Shown here in pieces: positions 1 through 13,275 of a DNA stretch of 64,000 nucleotides (its first letter is position 1; the number at the start of each line of letters is the position of its first letter). Origin of the DNA: Aristolochia californica (Eukaryota; Streptophyta; Magnoliopsida; Piperales; Aristolochiaceae); NCBI GenBank assembly GCA_029961685.1, contig JARWKL010000008.1, positions 24,997,119-25,061,118 on the forward strand, written 5' to 3'. Both the position numbers and the translations under genes were made by a program. The notes under the pieces were generated by a model. That model was given only the letters and a program-made list of their open reading frames with translations. It had not been told where the DNA came from and did not search any database.

Positions 1-1993
1 TTTTTGGAATTATCTCTCTCAGCATTTTAGCATTTCAATTTTGGATGTTCAAATTTTTTTTTCAGATCCAAACTTGAGTTTTCGCTCTCCCTTTTTTCTT
101 GTAAACAAAAAAGATATAAGGCAAATAGAACGCAACAAAATGAAAATTTTAGAGTTCACGTATTCCAAAAAAATTGAAAACTATAATACATGTAAGTGAA
201 GAAAATTATTACACGCACTAAAAATAAACTCCAAAGGTTTGTTATTCTTGTTTGGGAAATTCCACTAGTACAACCCCTAATTGCATGGTGGAATTTTATA
301 GGAAAGATACTTCTAACTGATCCTAACATGTTTTAAATGTGGTGGATATGCATGCCAGAAAAATGTTGAGGATGCAAGGGACCTAATCATCCCAAAATTT
401 CAAGGAGTAGAGAAAATTAAATTCTCAAGTTAACGTGTGGTTGGATATGTACCAGATCCAAACAACCCACTCTTTGCCTATCCTTAAAAATCATAGATAC
501 TTTTTGGAATTTTCTCTCTCAGCCTTTTAGCATTTCCATTTTGGATGTACAAATTTATTTTCAGATCCAAACTTGAGTTTTCACTCTTCCATGTTTCTAC
601 TAAACAAAAAAATATAAGGCAAATAGATCGCAACAAAATGAAAATTTTAGAGTTCATGTATGCAATAAAATTTGAAAACTATAATAAATGTAAGTGAAGA
701 AAATTATTTCACGCACTAAAAATGAACTCCAAAGTTTTGTCATCAATGTTTGGGTAATTCCACTAGTACAACCCCTAATAGCTTGGTGGAATTTTATAGG
801 AAAGAGACTTTTAACTGATCCTAACAAGTTTTAAATGTGGTGGATATGCATGCCAGAAACATGTTGAGGATGCAAGTGACCTAATAATCCAAAAATTTCA
901 AGGAGTAGAATAAATTAAATTCTCAAGTTAATGTGAGGTTGGAGATTTACCAGAGCTAAACAACCCACTCTTTGCCTATCCTTAAAAATCACAGATACTT
1001 TTTTGAATTATCTCTCTCAACATTTGGGCATTTCCATTTATGATGTTCAAATTTGTTTTTCGATCCGAACATGAATTTTAAGTCTCCGATTTTTCTCCTA
1101 AACATAAAAGATATAAGGCAAATAGATCATAACAAAATGAAAATTTTAGAGTTTATGTATGCAAAAAAAATTTAATATTATAATAAATGCAAGTGAAGAA
1201 AATTATTTCATGCAATCAAAATGAACTTCAAAGTATTGTTCTCCATGTTTGGGAAGTTACACTAGTCCAACCCCTAATAGCTTAGAGGAATTTTATAGGA
1301 AAGAGACTTGTAACTGATCCTAACTTGTTTTAAATGTGGTGGATATGCATGCCAGAAACATGTTGAGGATGGAAGTGACCTAACGATCCCAAAATTTTGA
1401 GTAGATTAAATTAAATTATGAAGTTAGTGTGTGGTTGGATATTTACCAGAGACAAACAACCCACTCATAGCCTATCCCTAAAAATGACAGATACTTTTTT
1501 GAAATATATCTCTCATCATTTGAGCATTTCCATTTTGGATGTTCAAATTGTTTTTCAGATCAAAAATTGAATTTTCACTCTCCCATTTTTGTCGTAAACA
1601 AAAAACATATGAGGCAAATTCATCACAACAAAATGAAAATTTTAGAGTTTAAGTATGCTAAAAAATTTGAAAACAATAATAAATGTAAGTGAAGAAAATT
1701 ATTTGATGCACAAAACAAGAACTCCAAAGTTTTGTTCTCCATGTTTGGGAAATTCCACTAGTCCAACCCCTAATAGCTTAGTGGAATTTTATAGGAAAGA
1801 CACATGTAACTAATCCTAACATGTTTAAAATGTGGTGGATATGCATACCAGAAACATGTTGAGGATGCAAGTGACCTACTGATCCAAAAATTTGAAGGAG
1901 TAGAAAAAAGTAAATTCTCAAGTTAACGTGTGGTTGGATATTTACTAGAGCCAAACAACCCACTCTTTGCCTATCCATAAAAATCACAGATAC
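1..1993 (+). repeat. HOR copy 1 (types A, B, C, D)
   Basis: The window opens inside a type A monomer at the tttttggaattatc site, the same phase as 1994. Positions 1 to 1506 match 1994 or 1995 to 3500 with only three differences noted by eye: a one-base change in an A-run near 605, A versus G at 1040/3034, and C versus A at 1098/3092. After 1506 the match falls to about 96%. Confidence 0.93.
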
Positions 1994-3986
1994 TTTTTGG
2001 AATTATCTCTCTCAGCATTTTAGCATTTCAATTTTGGATGTTCAAATTTTTTTTTCAGATCCAAACTTGAGTTTTCGCTCTCCCTTTTTTCTTGTAAACA
2101 AAAAAGATATAAGGCAAATAGAACGCAACAAAATGAAAATTTTAGAGTTCACGTATTCCAAAAAAATTGAAAACTATAATACATGTAAGTGAAGAAAATT
2201 ATTACACGCACTAAAAATAAACTCCAAAGGTTTGTTATTCTTGTTTGGGAAATTCCACTAGTACAACCCCTAATTGCATGGTGGAATTTTATAGGAAAGA
2301 TACTTCTAACTGATCCTAACATGTTTTAAATGTGGTGGATATGCATGCCAGAAAAATGTTGAGGATGCAAGGGACCTAATCATCCCAAAATTTCAAGGAG
2401 TAGAGAAAATTAAATTCTCAAGTTAACGTGTGGTTGGATATGTACCAGATCCAAACAACCCACTCTTTGCCTATCCTTAAAAATCATAGATACTTTTTGG
2501 AATTTTCTCTCTCAGCCTTTTAGCATTTCCATTTTGGATGTACAAATTTATTTTCAGATCCAAACTTGAGTTTTCACTCTTCCATGTTTCTACTAAACAA
2601 AAAAAATATAAGGCAAATAGATCGCAACAAAATGAAAATTTTAGAGTTCATGTATGCAATAAAATTTGAAAACTATAATAAATGTAAGTGAAGAAAATTA
2701 TTTCACGCACTAAAAATGAACTCCAAAGTTTTGTCATCAATGTTTGGGTAATTCCACTAGTACAACCCCTAATAGCTTGGTGGAATTTTATAGGAAAGAG
2801 ACTTTTAACTGATCCTAACAAGTTTTAAATGTGGTGGATATGCATGCCAGAAACATGTTGAGGATGCAAGTGACCTAATAATCCAAAAATTTCAAGGAGT
2901 AGAATAAATTAAATTCTCAAGTTAATGTGAGGTTGGAGATTTACCAGAGCTAAACAACCCACTCTTTGCCTATCCTTAAAAATCACAGATACTTTTTTGA
3001 ATTATCTCTCTCAACATTTGGGCATTTCCATTTGTGATGTTCAAATTTGTTTTTCGATCCGAACATGAATTTTAAGTCTCCGATTTTTCTCATAAACATA
3101 AAAGATATAAGGCAAATAGATCATAACAAAATGAAAATTTTAGAGTTTATGTATGCAAAAAAAATTTAATATTATAATAAATGCAAGTGAAGAAAATTAT
3201 TTCATGCAATCAAAATGAACTTCAAAGTATTGTTCTCCATGTTTGGGAAGTTACACTAGTCCAACCCCTAATAGCTTAGAGGAATTTTATAGGAAAGAGA
3301 CTTGTAACTGATCCTAACTTGTTTTAAATGTGGTGGATATGCATGCCAGAAACATGTTGAGGATGGAAGTGACCTAACGATCCCAAAATTTTGAGTAGAT
3401 TAAATTAAATTATGAAGTTAGTGTGTGGTTGGATATTTACCAGAGACAAACAACCCACTCATAGCCTATCCCTAAAAATGACAGATACTTTTTTGAAATA
3501 TCTCTCTCATCATTTGAGCATTTCCATTTTGGATGTTCAAATTGTTTTTTAGATCCAAAATTGAATTTTCACTCTCCCATTTTTGTCCTAAACAAAAAAG
3601 ATATAAGGCAAATTGATCACAACAAAACGAAAATTTTAGAGTTTATGTATGCAAAAAAATATGAAAACAATAATAAATGCAAGTGAAGAAAATTATTTCA
3701 TGCACTAAATAAGAACTCCGAAGTCTTGTTCTCCATGTTTGGGAAATTCCACTAGTCCAAACCCTAATAGCTTGGTGGAATTTTATAGGAAAGAGACATG
3801 TAACTGATCCTAACATGTTTAAAATGTGGTGGATATGCATACGAGAAACATGTTGAGAATGCAAGTGACCTACTGATCCAAAAATTTGAAGGAGTAGAAA
3901 AAAGTAAATTCTCAAGTTAACGTGAGGTTGGATATTTACCAGAGCCAAACAACCCACTCTTTTCCTATCCATAAAATCACATATAC
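1994..3986 (+). repeat. HOR copy 2 (types A, B, C, D)
   Basis: Same four monomer types as copy 1, offset 1993 to 1994 bp. Its first 1.5 kb is almost identical to the window start, while its type D monomer (about 3500 to 3986) differs from that of copy 1 at roughly 20 sites, for example gatataaggc versus catatgaggc and ttgtaac context changes. This unequal pattern places the edge of a recent duplication near 1506/3500. Confidence 0.93.
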
Positions 3987-5980
3987 TTTTTGGAATTATC
4001 TCTCTCAGCATTTGATCATTTCAATTTTGGATGTTCAAATTTTTTTTCAGATCCAAACTTGAGTTTTAACTCTCCCATTTTTCTTGTAAACAAAAAATAT
4101 ATAAGGCAAATAGAATGCAACAAAATGAAAATTTTAGAGTTCACGTATTCCAAAAAAATTGAAAACTATAATACATGTAAGTGAAGAAAATTATTTCACG
4201 CACTAAAAATAAACTCCAAAGTTTTGTTATTCTTGTTTGGGAAATTCCACTAGTACAACCCCTAATTGCATGGTGGAATTTTATAGGAAAGAGACTACTA
4301 ACTGATCCTAACATGTTTTAAATGTGGTGGATATGCATGCCAGAAAAATGTTGAGGATGCAAGTGACCTAATGATCCCAAAATTTCAAGGAGTAGAGAAA
4401 ATTAAATTCTCAATTTAACGTGTGGTTGGATATGTACCAGAGGCAAACAACCCACTCTTTGCCTATCCTTAAAAATCATAGATACTTTTTGGAATTATCT
4501 CTCTCAGTATTTTAGCATTTCCATTTTGGATGTACAAATTTATTTTCAGATCTAAACTTGAGTTTTCACTCTTCCATTTTTCTAGTAAACAAAAAAGATA
4601 TAAGGCAAATAGATCGCAACAAAATGAAAATTTTAGAGTTCATGTATGCAATAAAATTTGAAAACTATAATAAATGTATGTGAAGAAAATTATTTCATGC
4701 ACTAAAAATGAAATCCAAAATTTTGTCATCCATGTTTGGGAAATTCCACTAGTACAACCCCTAATAGCTTGGTGGAATTTTATAGGAAAGAGACTTCTAA
4801 CTGATCCTAACAAGTTTTAAATATGGTGGATATGCATGCCAGAAACATGTTGAGGATGCAAGTGACCTAATAATCCAGAAATTCCAAGGAGTAGAATAAA
4901 TTAAATTCTCAAGTTAATGTGAGGTTGGAGATTTACCAGAGCCAAACAACCCACTCTTTGCCTATCCTTAAAAATCACAGATACTTTTTTGAATTATCTC
5001 TCTCAACATTTGTGCATTTCCATTTGTGATGTTCAAATTTTTTTTCCGATCCGAACATGAATTTTCACTTTCCAATTTTTCTCGTAAACATAAAAGATAT
5101 AAGGCAAATAGATCATAACAAAATGAAAATTTTAGAGTTTATGTATACAAAAAAATTTCAATATTATAATAAATGCAAGTGAAGAAAATAATTTCATGCA
5201 ATCAAAATGAACTCCAAAGTTTTGTTCTCCATGTTTGGGAAGTTACACTAGTCTAACCCGTAATAGCTTGGAGGAATTTTATAGGAAAGAGACTTGTAAC
5301 TGATCCTAACTTGTTTTAAAAGTGGTGGATATGCATGCCAGAAACATTTTGAGGATGGAAGTGACCTAACGATCCCAAAATTTCAAGTAGATTAAGTTAA
5401 ATTCTGAAGTTAATGTGTCGTTGGTTATTTACCAGAGACAAACAACCCACTCTTAGCCTATCCCTAAAAATGACAGATACTTTTTTGAAATATCTCTCTC
5501 AGCATTTGAGCATTTCTATTTTGGATGTTCAAATTGTTTTTCAGATCCAAAATTGAATTTTCACTCTCCCATTTTTGTCATAAACAAAAAAGATATAAGG
5601 CAAATTGATCACAACAAAATGAAACTTTTATAGTTTATGTATGCAAAAAAATTTGAAAACAATAATATATGTAAGTGACGAAAATTATTTCATGCACTAA
5701 ATAAGAACTCCGAAGTTTTGTACTGCAGGTTTGGGAAATTCCACTAGTCCAACCCCTAATAGCTTGGTGGAATTTTATAAGAAAGAGACATGTAACTGAT
5801 CCTAACATGTTTAAAATGTGGTGGATATGCATACCAGAAACATGTTGAGGATGCAAGTGACCTATTGGTCCAAAAATTTCAAGGAGTAGAAAAAAGTAAA
5901 TTGTCAAGTTAACGTGTGGTTGGATATTTACCAGAGCCAAACAACCCACTCTTTGCCTATCCATAAAAATCACATATACT
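3987..5980 (+). repeat. HOR copy 3 (types A, B, C, D), more diverged
   Basis: Carries all diagnostic variants of the four types (ctataatacatg near 4170, tatgcaataaaattt near 4650, cataaaagatataagg near 5090, gcatacca near 5830) but with scattered substitutions relative to copies 1 and 2, roughly 95% identity by eye. It shows that the four-monomer order is older than the near-identical copy 1/copy 2 pair. Confidence 0.9.
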
Positions 5981-6649
5981 TTTTGGAATTATCTCTCTCA
6001 GCATTTGAGCATTTCAATTTTGGATGTTCAAATTTTTTTTCAGATTCAAACTTGAGTTTTAACTCTCCCATTTTTCTTGTAAACAAAAAAGATATAAGGC
6101 AAATAGAACTCAACAAAATGAAAATTTTAGAGTTCACGTATTCCAAAAAAATTGAAAACTATAATACATGTAAGTGAAGAAAATTATTTCACGCACTAAA
6201 AATAAACTCCAAAGTTTTGTTATTCTTGTTTGGGAAATTCCACTAGTACAACCTCTAATTGCATAGTGGAATTTTATAGGAAAGAGACTTCTAACTGATC
6301 CTAACATGTTTTAAATGTGGTGGATATGCATGCCAAAAAAATGTTGAGGATGCAAGTGACCTAATGATCCCAAAATTTCAAGAAGTAGAGAAAATTAAAT
6401 TCTCAAGTTATCGTGTGGTTGGATATGTACCAGAGCCAAACAACCCACTCTTGGCCTATCCTTAAAAATCATTGATACATTTTGGAATTATCTCTCTCAG
6501 CATTTTAGCATTTCCTTTTTGGATGTAGAAATTTATTTTCAGATCCAAACTTGAGTTTTCTCTCTTCCATTTTTCTAGTAAACAAAAAAGATATAAGGCA
6601 AATAGATCACAACAAAATGAAAATTTTAGAGTTTATGTATGCAACAAAA

Positions 6650-7300
6650 TTTGAAAACTATAATAAATGTAAGTGAAAAAAATTATATCATGCACTAAAA
6701 ATGAACTCCATAGTTTTGTTCTCCATGTTTGGGAAATTCCACTAGTCCAACCCCTAATAGCTTGGTGGAATTTTATAGGAAAGAGACTTGTAACTAATCC
6801 TAACATGTTTTAAATGTGGTGGATTTGCATGCCAGAAACATGTTGGGACGCATGTGACCTAATGATCCAAAAATTTCAAGGAGTAGAAGTAATGAAATTC
6901 TCAAGTTAATGTGTAGTTGGATATTTACCAATGCCAAACTACCCACTCTTTGCCTATTCTTAAAAATCACAGATACTTTTTGGAATTATCACACTCAGCA
7001 TTTGTGCATTTCAATTTTGGATTCAAACTTGAGTTTTCCCTCTCCTTTTTTTCTCGTAAACGAAAAAGATATAAGGCAAATTGATCACAACAAAATGAAA
7101 ATTTTGGGGTTTATGTACGGAAAAACATTAAAAACTAAAATAAATGTAAGTGAAGAAAATTATTTCACGCACTAAAAATGAACTCCAAAGTTTTGTTATC
7201 CATGTCTCGAAAATTCCACTAGTGCAACCCCTAATAGCTTTGTGGAATTTTATAGGAAAGAGACTTCTAACTGATCCTAACATGTTTAAAATGTGGTGGA
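6650..7300 (+). repeat. M-N module 1
   Basis: M part: aaaattatatcatgcac near 6685, ttgtaactaatcc, and gttgggacgcatgtgacc near 6842. N part: ttaccaatgcc near 6926, ttttccctctcc, and attttggggtttatg near 7100, ending in agtgcaacccctaat near 7220. The N monomer also has a 21 bp deletion at about 7021. Confidence 0.82.
7009..7030 (+). repeat. 21 bp deletion removing the T tract
   Basis: The usual ggatgttcaaa, T8, cagatccaaac is reduced to ggattcaaac at about 7017 to 7026. The landmark interval falls to 477 bp (6821 to 7298). Confidence 0.85.
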
Positions 7301-8629
7301 TATGCGGGCCAAAAACATGTTGAGGATGCAAGTGACCTAATGATCCAAAAATTTCAATAAGTAGAACAAACTAAATTCTCAAGTTAACGTTGGGGTGGAT
7401 ATTTACCTGAGTAAAACAACCCACTTTTTGCCTATCGTTAAAAATCACAGATACTTTTTGGAATTATCTCTCTTAGCATTTGTCAATTTCCATTTTAGAT
7501 GTTCAATTTTTTTTTCCGATCCAAACTTGAGTTTTCACTCTCCTACTTTTCGAGTAAACAAAAAAGATATCAGGCAAATAGATCGCAACAAAATGAAAAT
7601 TTTAGAGTTTATGTGTGCATAAAAATTTGAAAACTATAATAAATGTAAGATAATAAAATTATTTCTTGCACTAAACAAGAACTCCGAAGTTTTGTTCTCC
7701 ATGTTTTGGAAATTCCACTAGTCCAACCCCTAATAGCTTGGTGCAATTTTATAGGAAAAAGACCTCTAAATGATCCTAACATGTTTAAAATGAGGTGGAT
7801 ATGCATGCCAGAAACATGTTGAGGATGCAAGTGACCTAATGATCCAAAAATTCCAAAGTGTAAAAAAAAGTGAATTCTCAAGTTGTCGTGTGGTTGGATA
7901 TTTACTAGAGCCAAACAACCCACTCTTTGCCTATCCTTAAAAATCACAGATACTTTTTGGAATTATCTCTCTCAGCATTTGAGCCTTTCAATTTTGGATG
8001 TTCAAATTTTTTTTTATATCCAAACTTGAGTTTTGACTCTCTAGTTTTTCTCGTAAACAAGAAAGATATAAGGCAAATAGAACACGACAAAATGAAAAAT
8101 TTAGAGTTCATGTATGCCAAAAAAATTGAAAACTATAATACATGTAAGTGAAGAAAATTATTTCATGTACTAATAATGAACTCCAAATTTTGTTATCCTT
8201 GTTTAGGAAATTCCACTAGTACAACCACAAATAGCATGGTGGAATTTTATAGGAGAGATACTTCTAATTGATCATAACATGTTTTAAATGTGGTGGATAT
8301 GCATGCCAGAAACATGTTGAGGATGCAAGTGAGCTAATGATCCAAAAATTTCAATGAGTAGAGAAAATTAAATTCTCAAGTTAACGTGTGGTTGGATATT
8401 TACCGGAGCCAAACAACCCACTCTTTGCCTATCCTTAAAAATCACATATACTTTTTTGAATTATCTCTCTCAGCATTTGAGCATTTCCATTTTGGAGGTA
8501 CAAATTTTTTTTCAGATCCAAACTTGAGTTTTCACTCTCTTATTTTTCTCGTAAACAAAAAAGTTATAAGGAAAATAGATCACAACAAAATGAAAATTTT
8601 GGAGTTTGTGTATGCAAAAAAAATTTGAA

Positions 8630-9295
8630 AACAATAATAAATGTAAGTGAAAAAAATTATATCATGCACTAAAAATGAACTCCAAATATTTGTTCTCCAT
8701 GTTTTGAAAATTCCACTAGTCCAACCCCTAATAGCTTGGTGGAATTTTATAGGAAAAAGACTTGTAACTAATCCTAACATGTTTTAAATGTGGTGGATAT
8801 GCATGCCATAAACATGTTGGGATGCATGTGACCTAATGATCCAAAAATTTCAAGGAGTAGAAAAAATGAAATTCTCAAGTTAATGTGTGGTTGGATATTT
8901 AGCAATGCCAAACAACCCACTCTTTGCCTATTCTTAAAACTCATAGATACTTTTTGGAATTATCTCTCTCAGCATTTGTGCATTTCCATTTTGGATGTTC
9001 AAATTTTTTTTTCGATTCAAACTTGAGTTTTCTCTCTCTTATTTTTCTCGTAAACAAAAAAGATATAAGGCAAATAAATCACCACAAAATGAAAATTTTG
9101 GGGTTTATGTATGGAAATTTTTTTAAAACTATAATAAATGTAAGTGAAGAAAATTATTTCACGCACTAAAAATGAACTCCAGAGTTTTGTTATCCATGTT
9201 TGGGAAATTCCACTAGTGCAACCCCTAATATCTTGGTGGAATTTTATAGGAAAGAGACTTCTAACTGATCCTAACATGTTTAAAATGTGGTAGAT
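8630..9295 (+). repeat. M-N module 2
   Basis: M variants: aaaattatatcatgcac near 8657, ttgtaactaatcc and gttgggatgcatgtgacc near 8813. N variants: agcaatgcc near 8901, attttggggtttatg near 9095 and agtgcaacccctaat near 9215. Same order and spacing as module 1. Confidence 0.82.
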
Positions 9296-9464
9296 ATGCA
9301 TGCCAAATACATGTTGAGGATGAGTGTGACTTAATGATCCAAAAATTTCAAGGAGTAGAAAAAATTAAATTATCAAGTTAACGTCTGGTTGGATATTTAC
9401 AAGAGCCAAACAACCTACTCTTTGCCTATCCTTAAAAATCACAGATACTTTTTGGAATTATCTT

Positions 9465-9650
9465 TCTCATTATTTTCAGAACCAAACTTGAGTTTTCAAT
9501 CTCCCATTTTTCTCATAAACAAAAAAGATATAAGGCAAATAGATCGTAACAAAATGAAAATTTTAGAGTTCATGTATGAAATAAAATTTGAAAACTATAG
9601 TAAATGTAAGTGATTAAAATTTGAAAACTTTAATAAATGTAAGTGAAAAA
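9465..9650 (+). repeat. monomer with a 33 bp deletion and a 33 bp tandem duplication
   Basis: About 33 bp between ctca and cag of the T-tract region is missing near 9470. Further along, 9583 to 9615 is repeated as 9616 to 9648 (aaaatttgaaaact, then taaatgtaagtga in each copy). The landmark interval stays at 499 bp (9292 to 9791). Confidence 0.88.
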
Positions 9651-11629
9651 AATTATTTCATGCACTAAAAATGGACTCCAATGTTTTGTTGTCCCTTTAA
9701 GGGAAATTCCACTAGTACAACCCCTACAAGCTTTGTGGAATTTTATAGGAAAGTGACTTCTAACAAATCCTAACATGTCTTAAATGTGGTGGATATGCAT
9801 GGCAGAAACATGTTGAGGATGCAAGTGACCTAATGATCCAAAAATTTCAAGGAGTAGAATAAATTAAATTCTCCAGTTAATGTCAGGTTGGCGATTTACA
9901 TGAGCCAAACAACCCACTCTTTGCCTATCCTTAAAAATCACAGATCCTTTTTGGAATTATCTTTCTCAGCATTTCTACATTGCCATTTTGGATGTTTAAA
10001 TTTTTTTTCAGATCCAAACTTGAGTTTCCACTCTCCCATTTTTCTCGTAAACATAATAGATATAAGGCAAAAAGATAAGAACAAAATAAAAATTTTAGAG
10101 TATATGTATGAAATTTTTTTTGAAAACTATAATAAATGTAAGTGAAGAAAATTATTTCATGCACTAAAAATGAACTCCAAAGTTTTGTTCTCCATGTTTG
10201 GGAAATTCCACTAGTCCAACCCCTAATAGCTTGGTGGAATTTTACAGGAAAGAGACTTGTAACTGATCCTAACATGTTTTAAATGTGGTGGATATGCATG
10301 CAAGAAACAAGTTGAGGATGCAAGTGACCTAATGATCCAAAAATTTTGAGTATGGGAAATTAAATTCTGAAGTTAACATGTGGTTGGATATTTATCAGAG
10401 ACAAACAACCCACTCATTGCGTATGCTTAAAAATCACAAATACTTTTTGGAATTATCTCTCTCTGCATTTGTGCATTTCCATTTTTGATGTTCAAATTTT
10501 TTTTTGGATCCAAACTTGAGTTTTCCCTCCCATTTTTGTTGTAAACAAAAAAGTTATATGGAAAATAGATCACAACATAATGAAAAAATTTGGACTTTAG
10601 GTATGGAAAAAAATTTGAAAACTATAATAAATGTAAGTGAAGAAAATTATTTCACACACTAAAAATGACCTCCAAAGTTTTTTTATCCATGTTTGGGAAA
10701 TTCCACTAGTGCAACCCCTAATAGCTTGGTGGAATTTTATAGGAAAGAGACTTCTAATTGATCCTAACATGTTTAAAATGTGGTGGATATGCATGCCAGA
10801 AACATGTTGAGGATGCAAGTGACCTAATGTTCCAAAAATTTCAAGGAGTAGAAAAAAGTAAATTCTCAAGTTAACGTGTGGTTTGATATTTACCAGAGCC
10901 AAACAACCCACTCTTTGCCTATCCTTAAAAATTACACATACTTTTTGGAATTATCTCTCTCAGCATTTGAGCATTTCAATTTTGGATGTTCAAATTTTTT
11001 TTCAGATCTAAACTTGAGTTTTCACTCTCCCATTTTTCTCGTAAAAAAAAGATATAAGGCAAATAGAACGCAACAAAAGGAAAATTTTAGAGTTCATGTA
11101 TGCCAAAAAAAATTGAAAACTACAATGCATATAAGTGAAGAAAATTATTTAGCACACTAAAAATGAACACCAAAGTTTTGTTATCCTTGTTTGGGAAATT
11201 CCATTAGTACAACCCCTAATAGCATGGTGGAATTTTATAGGAAATAGACTTCTAACTGATCCTAACATGTTTAAAAAGTGGTAGATATGCATGCAAGAAA
11301 CTTGTTGAGGATGCAAGTGACCTAATGATCCAAAAATTTCAAGGAGTAGAGAAAATTAAATTCTCAAGTTAACGTGTGGTTGGATAATTACCAGAGGCAA
11401 ACAACCCACTCTCTGCTTATCCTTAAAAATCACATATACTTTTTGGAATTATCTCTCTTAGCATTTGTCCATTTCCATTTTGGATGTTCATATTTTTTTT
11501 TCAGATCCAAACTTGAGCTTTCACTCTCCCATTTTTCTCTTAAACAAAAAAGATATAAGGCAAATAGATCACAACAAAATGATAATTTTAAAGTTTATGT
11601 ATGCAAAAAAATTTGAAGACTATAATAAA

Positions 11630-12280
11630 AGTAAGTGAAGAAAATTATATCATGCACACAAAATGAACTCCAAAGTTTTGTTCTCCAGGTTTGGGAAATT
11701 CCACTAGTCCAACCCCTTATAGCTAGGTGGAATTTTATAGGAGAGAGACTTGTAACTAATCCTAATATGTTTTAAATGCGGTGGATATGCATGCCAAAAA
11801 CATGTTTGGATGCATGTGACCTAATGATCCAAAAATTTCATTGAATAGAAAAATTAAATACTCAAGTTAACCTGTGGTTGGATTTTTACCAATGCCAAAA
11901 AAACCAGTCTTTGCCTATTCTTAAAAATCACATATACTTTTTGGAATTATCTCTGTCTACATTTGTGCATTTCCAATTTTGATGTTCAAATTTTTTTTTG
12001 GAGGCAAACTTGAGTTTCCCTTTCCCATTTTTCTCGTAAACCAAAAAGATATAAGGCAAATAGATCACAACAAAATGAAAATTTTTGGGTTTATGTTTAG
12101 AAAAAAATTGAAAACTATAAAAAATGTAAGTGAAGAAAATTATTTCCCGCACTAAAAAAGAACTCCAAAGTTTTGCTATCCATGTTTGGGAAATTCCACT
12201 AGTGCAACCCCTAATAGCTTGGTGGAATTTTATAGGAAAGAGACTTCTAACTGATCCTAACATGTTTAAAATGTGGTGGA
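11630..12280 (+). repeat. M-N module 3
   Basis: M variants: aaaattatatcatgcac near 11641, ttgtaactaatcc, and tttggatgcatgtgacc near 11804. N variants: ttaccaatgcc near 11887, a T tract ending in gg rather than cag, tttttgggtttatg near 12082, and agtgcaacccctaat near 12200. Confidence 0.8.
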
Positions 12281-12639
12281 TATGCATGCTGGAAACATGT
12301 TGAGGATGCAAGTGATCTAATGATCCAAAAATTTCAAGGAGTGGAGAAAATTAAATTCTCAAGTTAACGTGTGGTTGGATATTTACCAGAGCCAAACAAC
12401 CCACTCTTTGCCTATCCTTAAAAATCACAGATACTTTGATGAATTATCTCTCTCAGCATTTGAGCATTTCCATTTTGGATGTACAAGTTTTTTTTCAGAT
12501 CCAAACTTGAGTTTCCACTCTCCCATTTTTCTTGTAAACAAAAAAGATATAAGGCAAATAGATCAAAACAAAATGAAAATTTTAGACTTTATGTATGCAA
12601 AAAATATTGAAAACTATAATAAATGTAAGTGAAGAAAAT

Positions 12640-13275
12640 TATTTCATGCACTAAAAATGAACTCCAAAGTTTTGTTCTCCATGTTTGGGAAATTCCACAA
12701 GTCCAACCCCTAATACCCTTGTGGAATTTTATAGGATAGAGACTTGTAACTGATCCTATCATGTTTTAATTGTGGTGGATATGCATGCCAGAAACATGTT
12801 GGGATGCATGTGACATAATGATCCAAAATTTTCATTGAGTAGAAAAAATTAAATTCTCAAGTTAATGTGTGGTTGGATATTTACCAATGCCAAAAAACCC
12901 ACTCTTTGCCTATCCTTAAAAATCACAGATACTTTTTGGAATTATCTCTCTCAGCATTTGTGCATTTCCATTTTGGATGTTCAAATTTTTTTTTGGATCC
13001 AAACTTGAGGTTTCCCTCTCCCTTTTTTCTCGTAAAGACAAAAGATATAATGCAAATAGATCACTACAAAATGAAAAATTTTGAGTTTATGTATGGAAAA
13101 AATTTGAAAACTATAATAAATGTAAGTGAAGAAAATTATTTCACGCACTAAAAATGAACTCCAAAGTTTTGTTATCCATGTTTGGGAAATTCCACTAATG
13201 CAACTCCTAATAGCTTCGTGGAATTTTATAGGAAACAGACTTTTAACTGATCCTAACATGTTTAAAATGTGGTGG
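12640..13275 (+). repeat. M-N module 4
   Basis: M variants: ttgtaactgatcc and gttgggatgcatgtgac near 12799. N variants: ttaccaatgcc near 12882, T tract ending in ggatcc, tttccctctccc near 13011, and aatgcaactcctaat near 13197. It follows module 3 after only two monomers, the tightest spacing in the region. Confidence 0.8.

Larger units (their letters stand above)
1..6650 (+). repeat. region 1: four-monomer higher-order repeat, period about 1993 bp
   Basis: Monomers alternate as types A-B-C-D. Landmarks (ggatatgcat or equivalent) lie at 344, 842, 1341, 1838, 2338, 2836, 3335, 3831, 4329, 4828, 5328, 5823 and 6322. Type A has aatagaac and ctataatacatg in place of the usual ataataaatg (near 185, 2178, 4170, 6162). 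Type B has tgtacaaattta and tatgcaataaaattt. Type C has the variants cataaaagatataagg and atttaatatt or atttcaatatt. Type D has tgtttaaaatg and gcatacca or gcatacga. The fourth copy follows the pattern through A and most of B, then near 6650 switches to another subtype. Copies 1 and 2 are nearly identical; copy 3 is visibly more diverged (about 95% by eye). Confidence 0.93.

Noticed and set aside
1..3500. Window start as an assembly duplication only
   Set aside because: Not fully excluded, but the three differences between the copies, the clean transition to about 96% identity after 1506, and a third, older copy of the same four-monomer order at 3987 to 5980 fit genuine unequal exchange better than a duplicated contig end.
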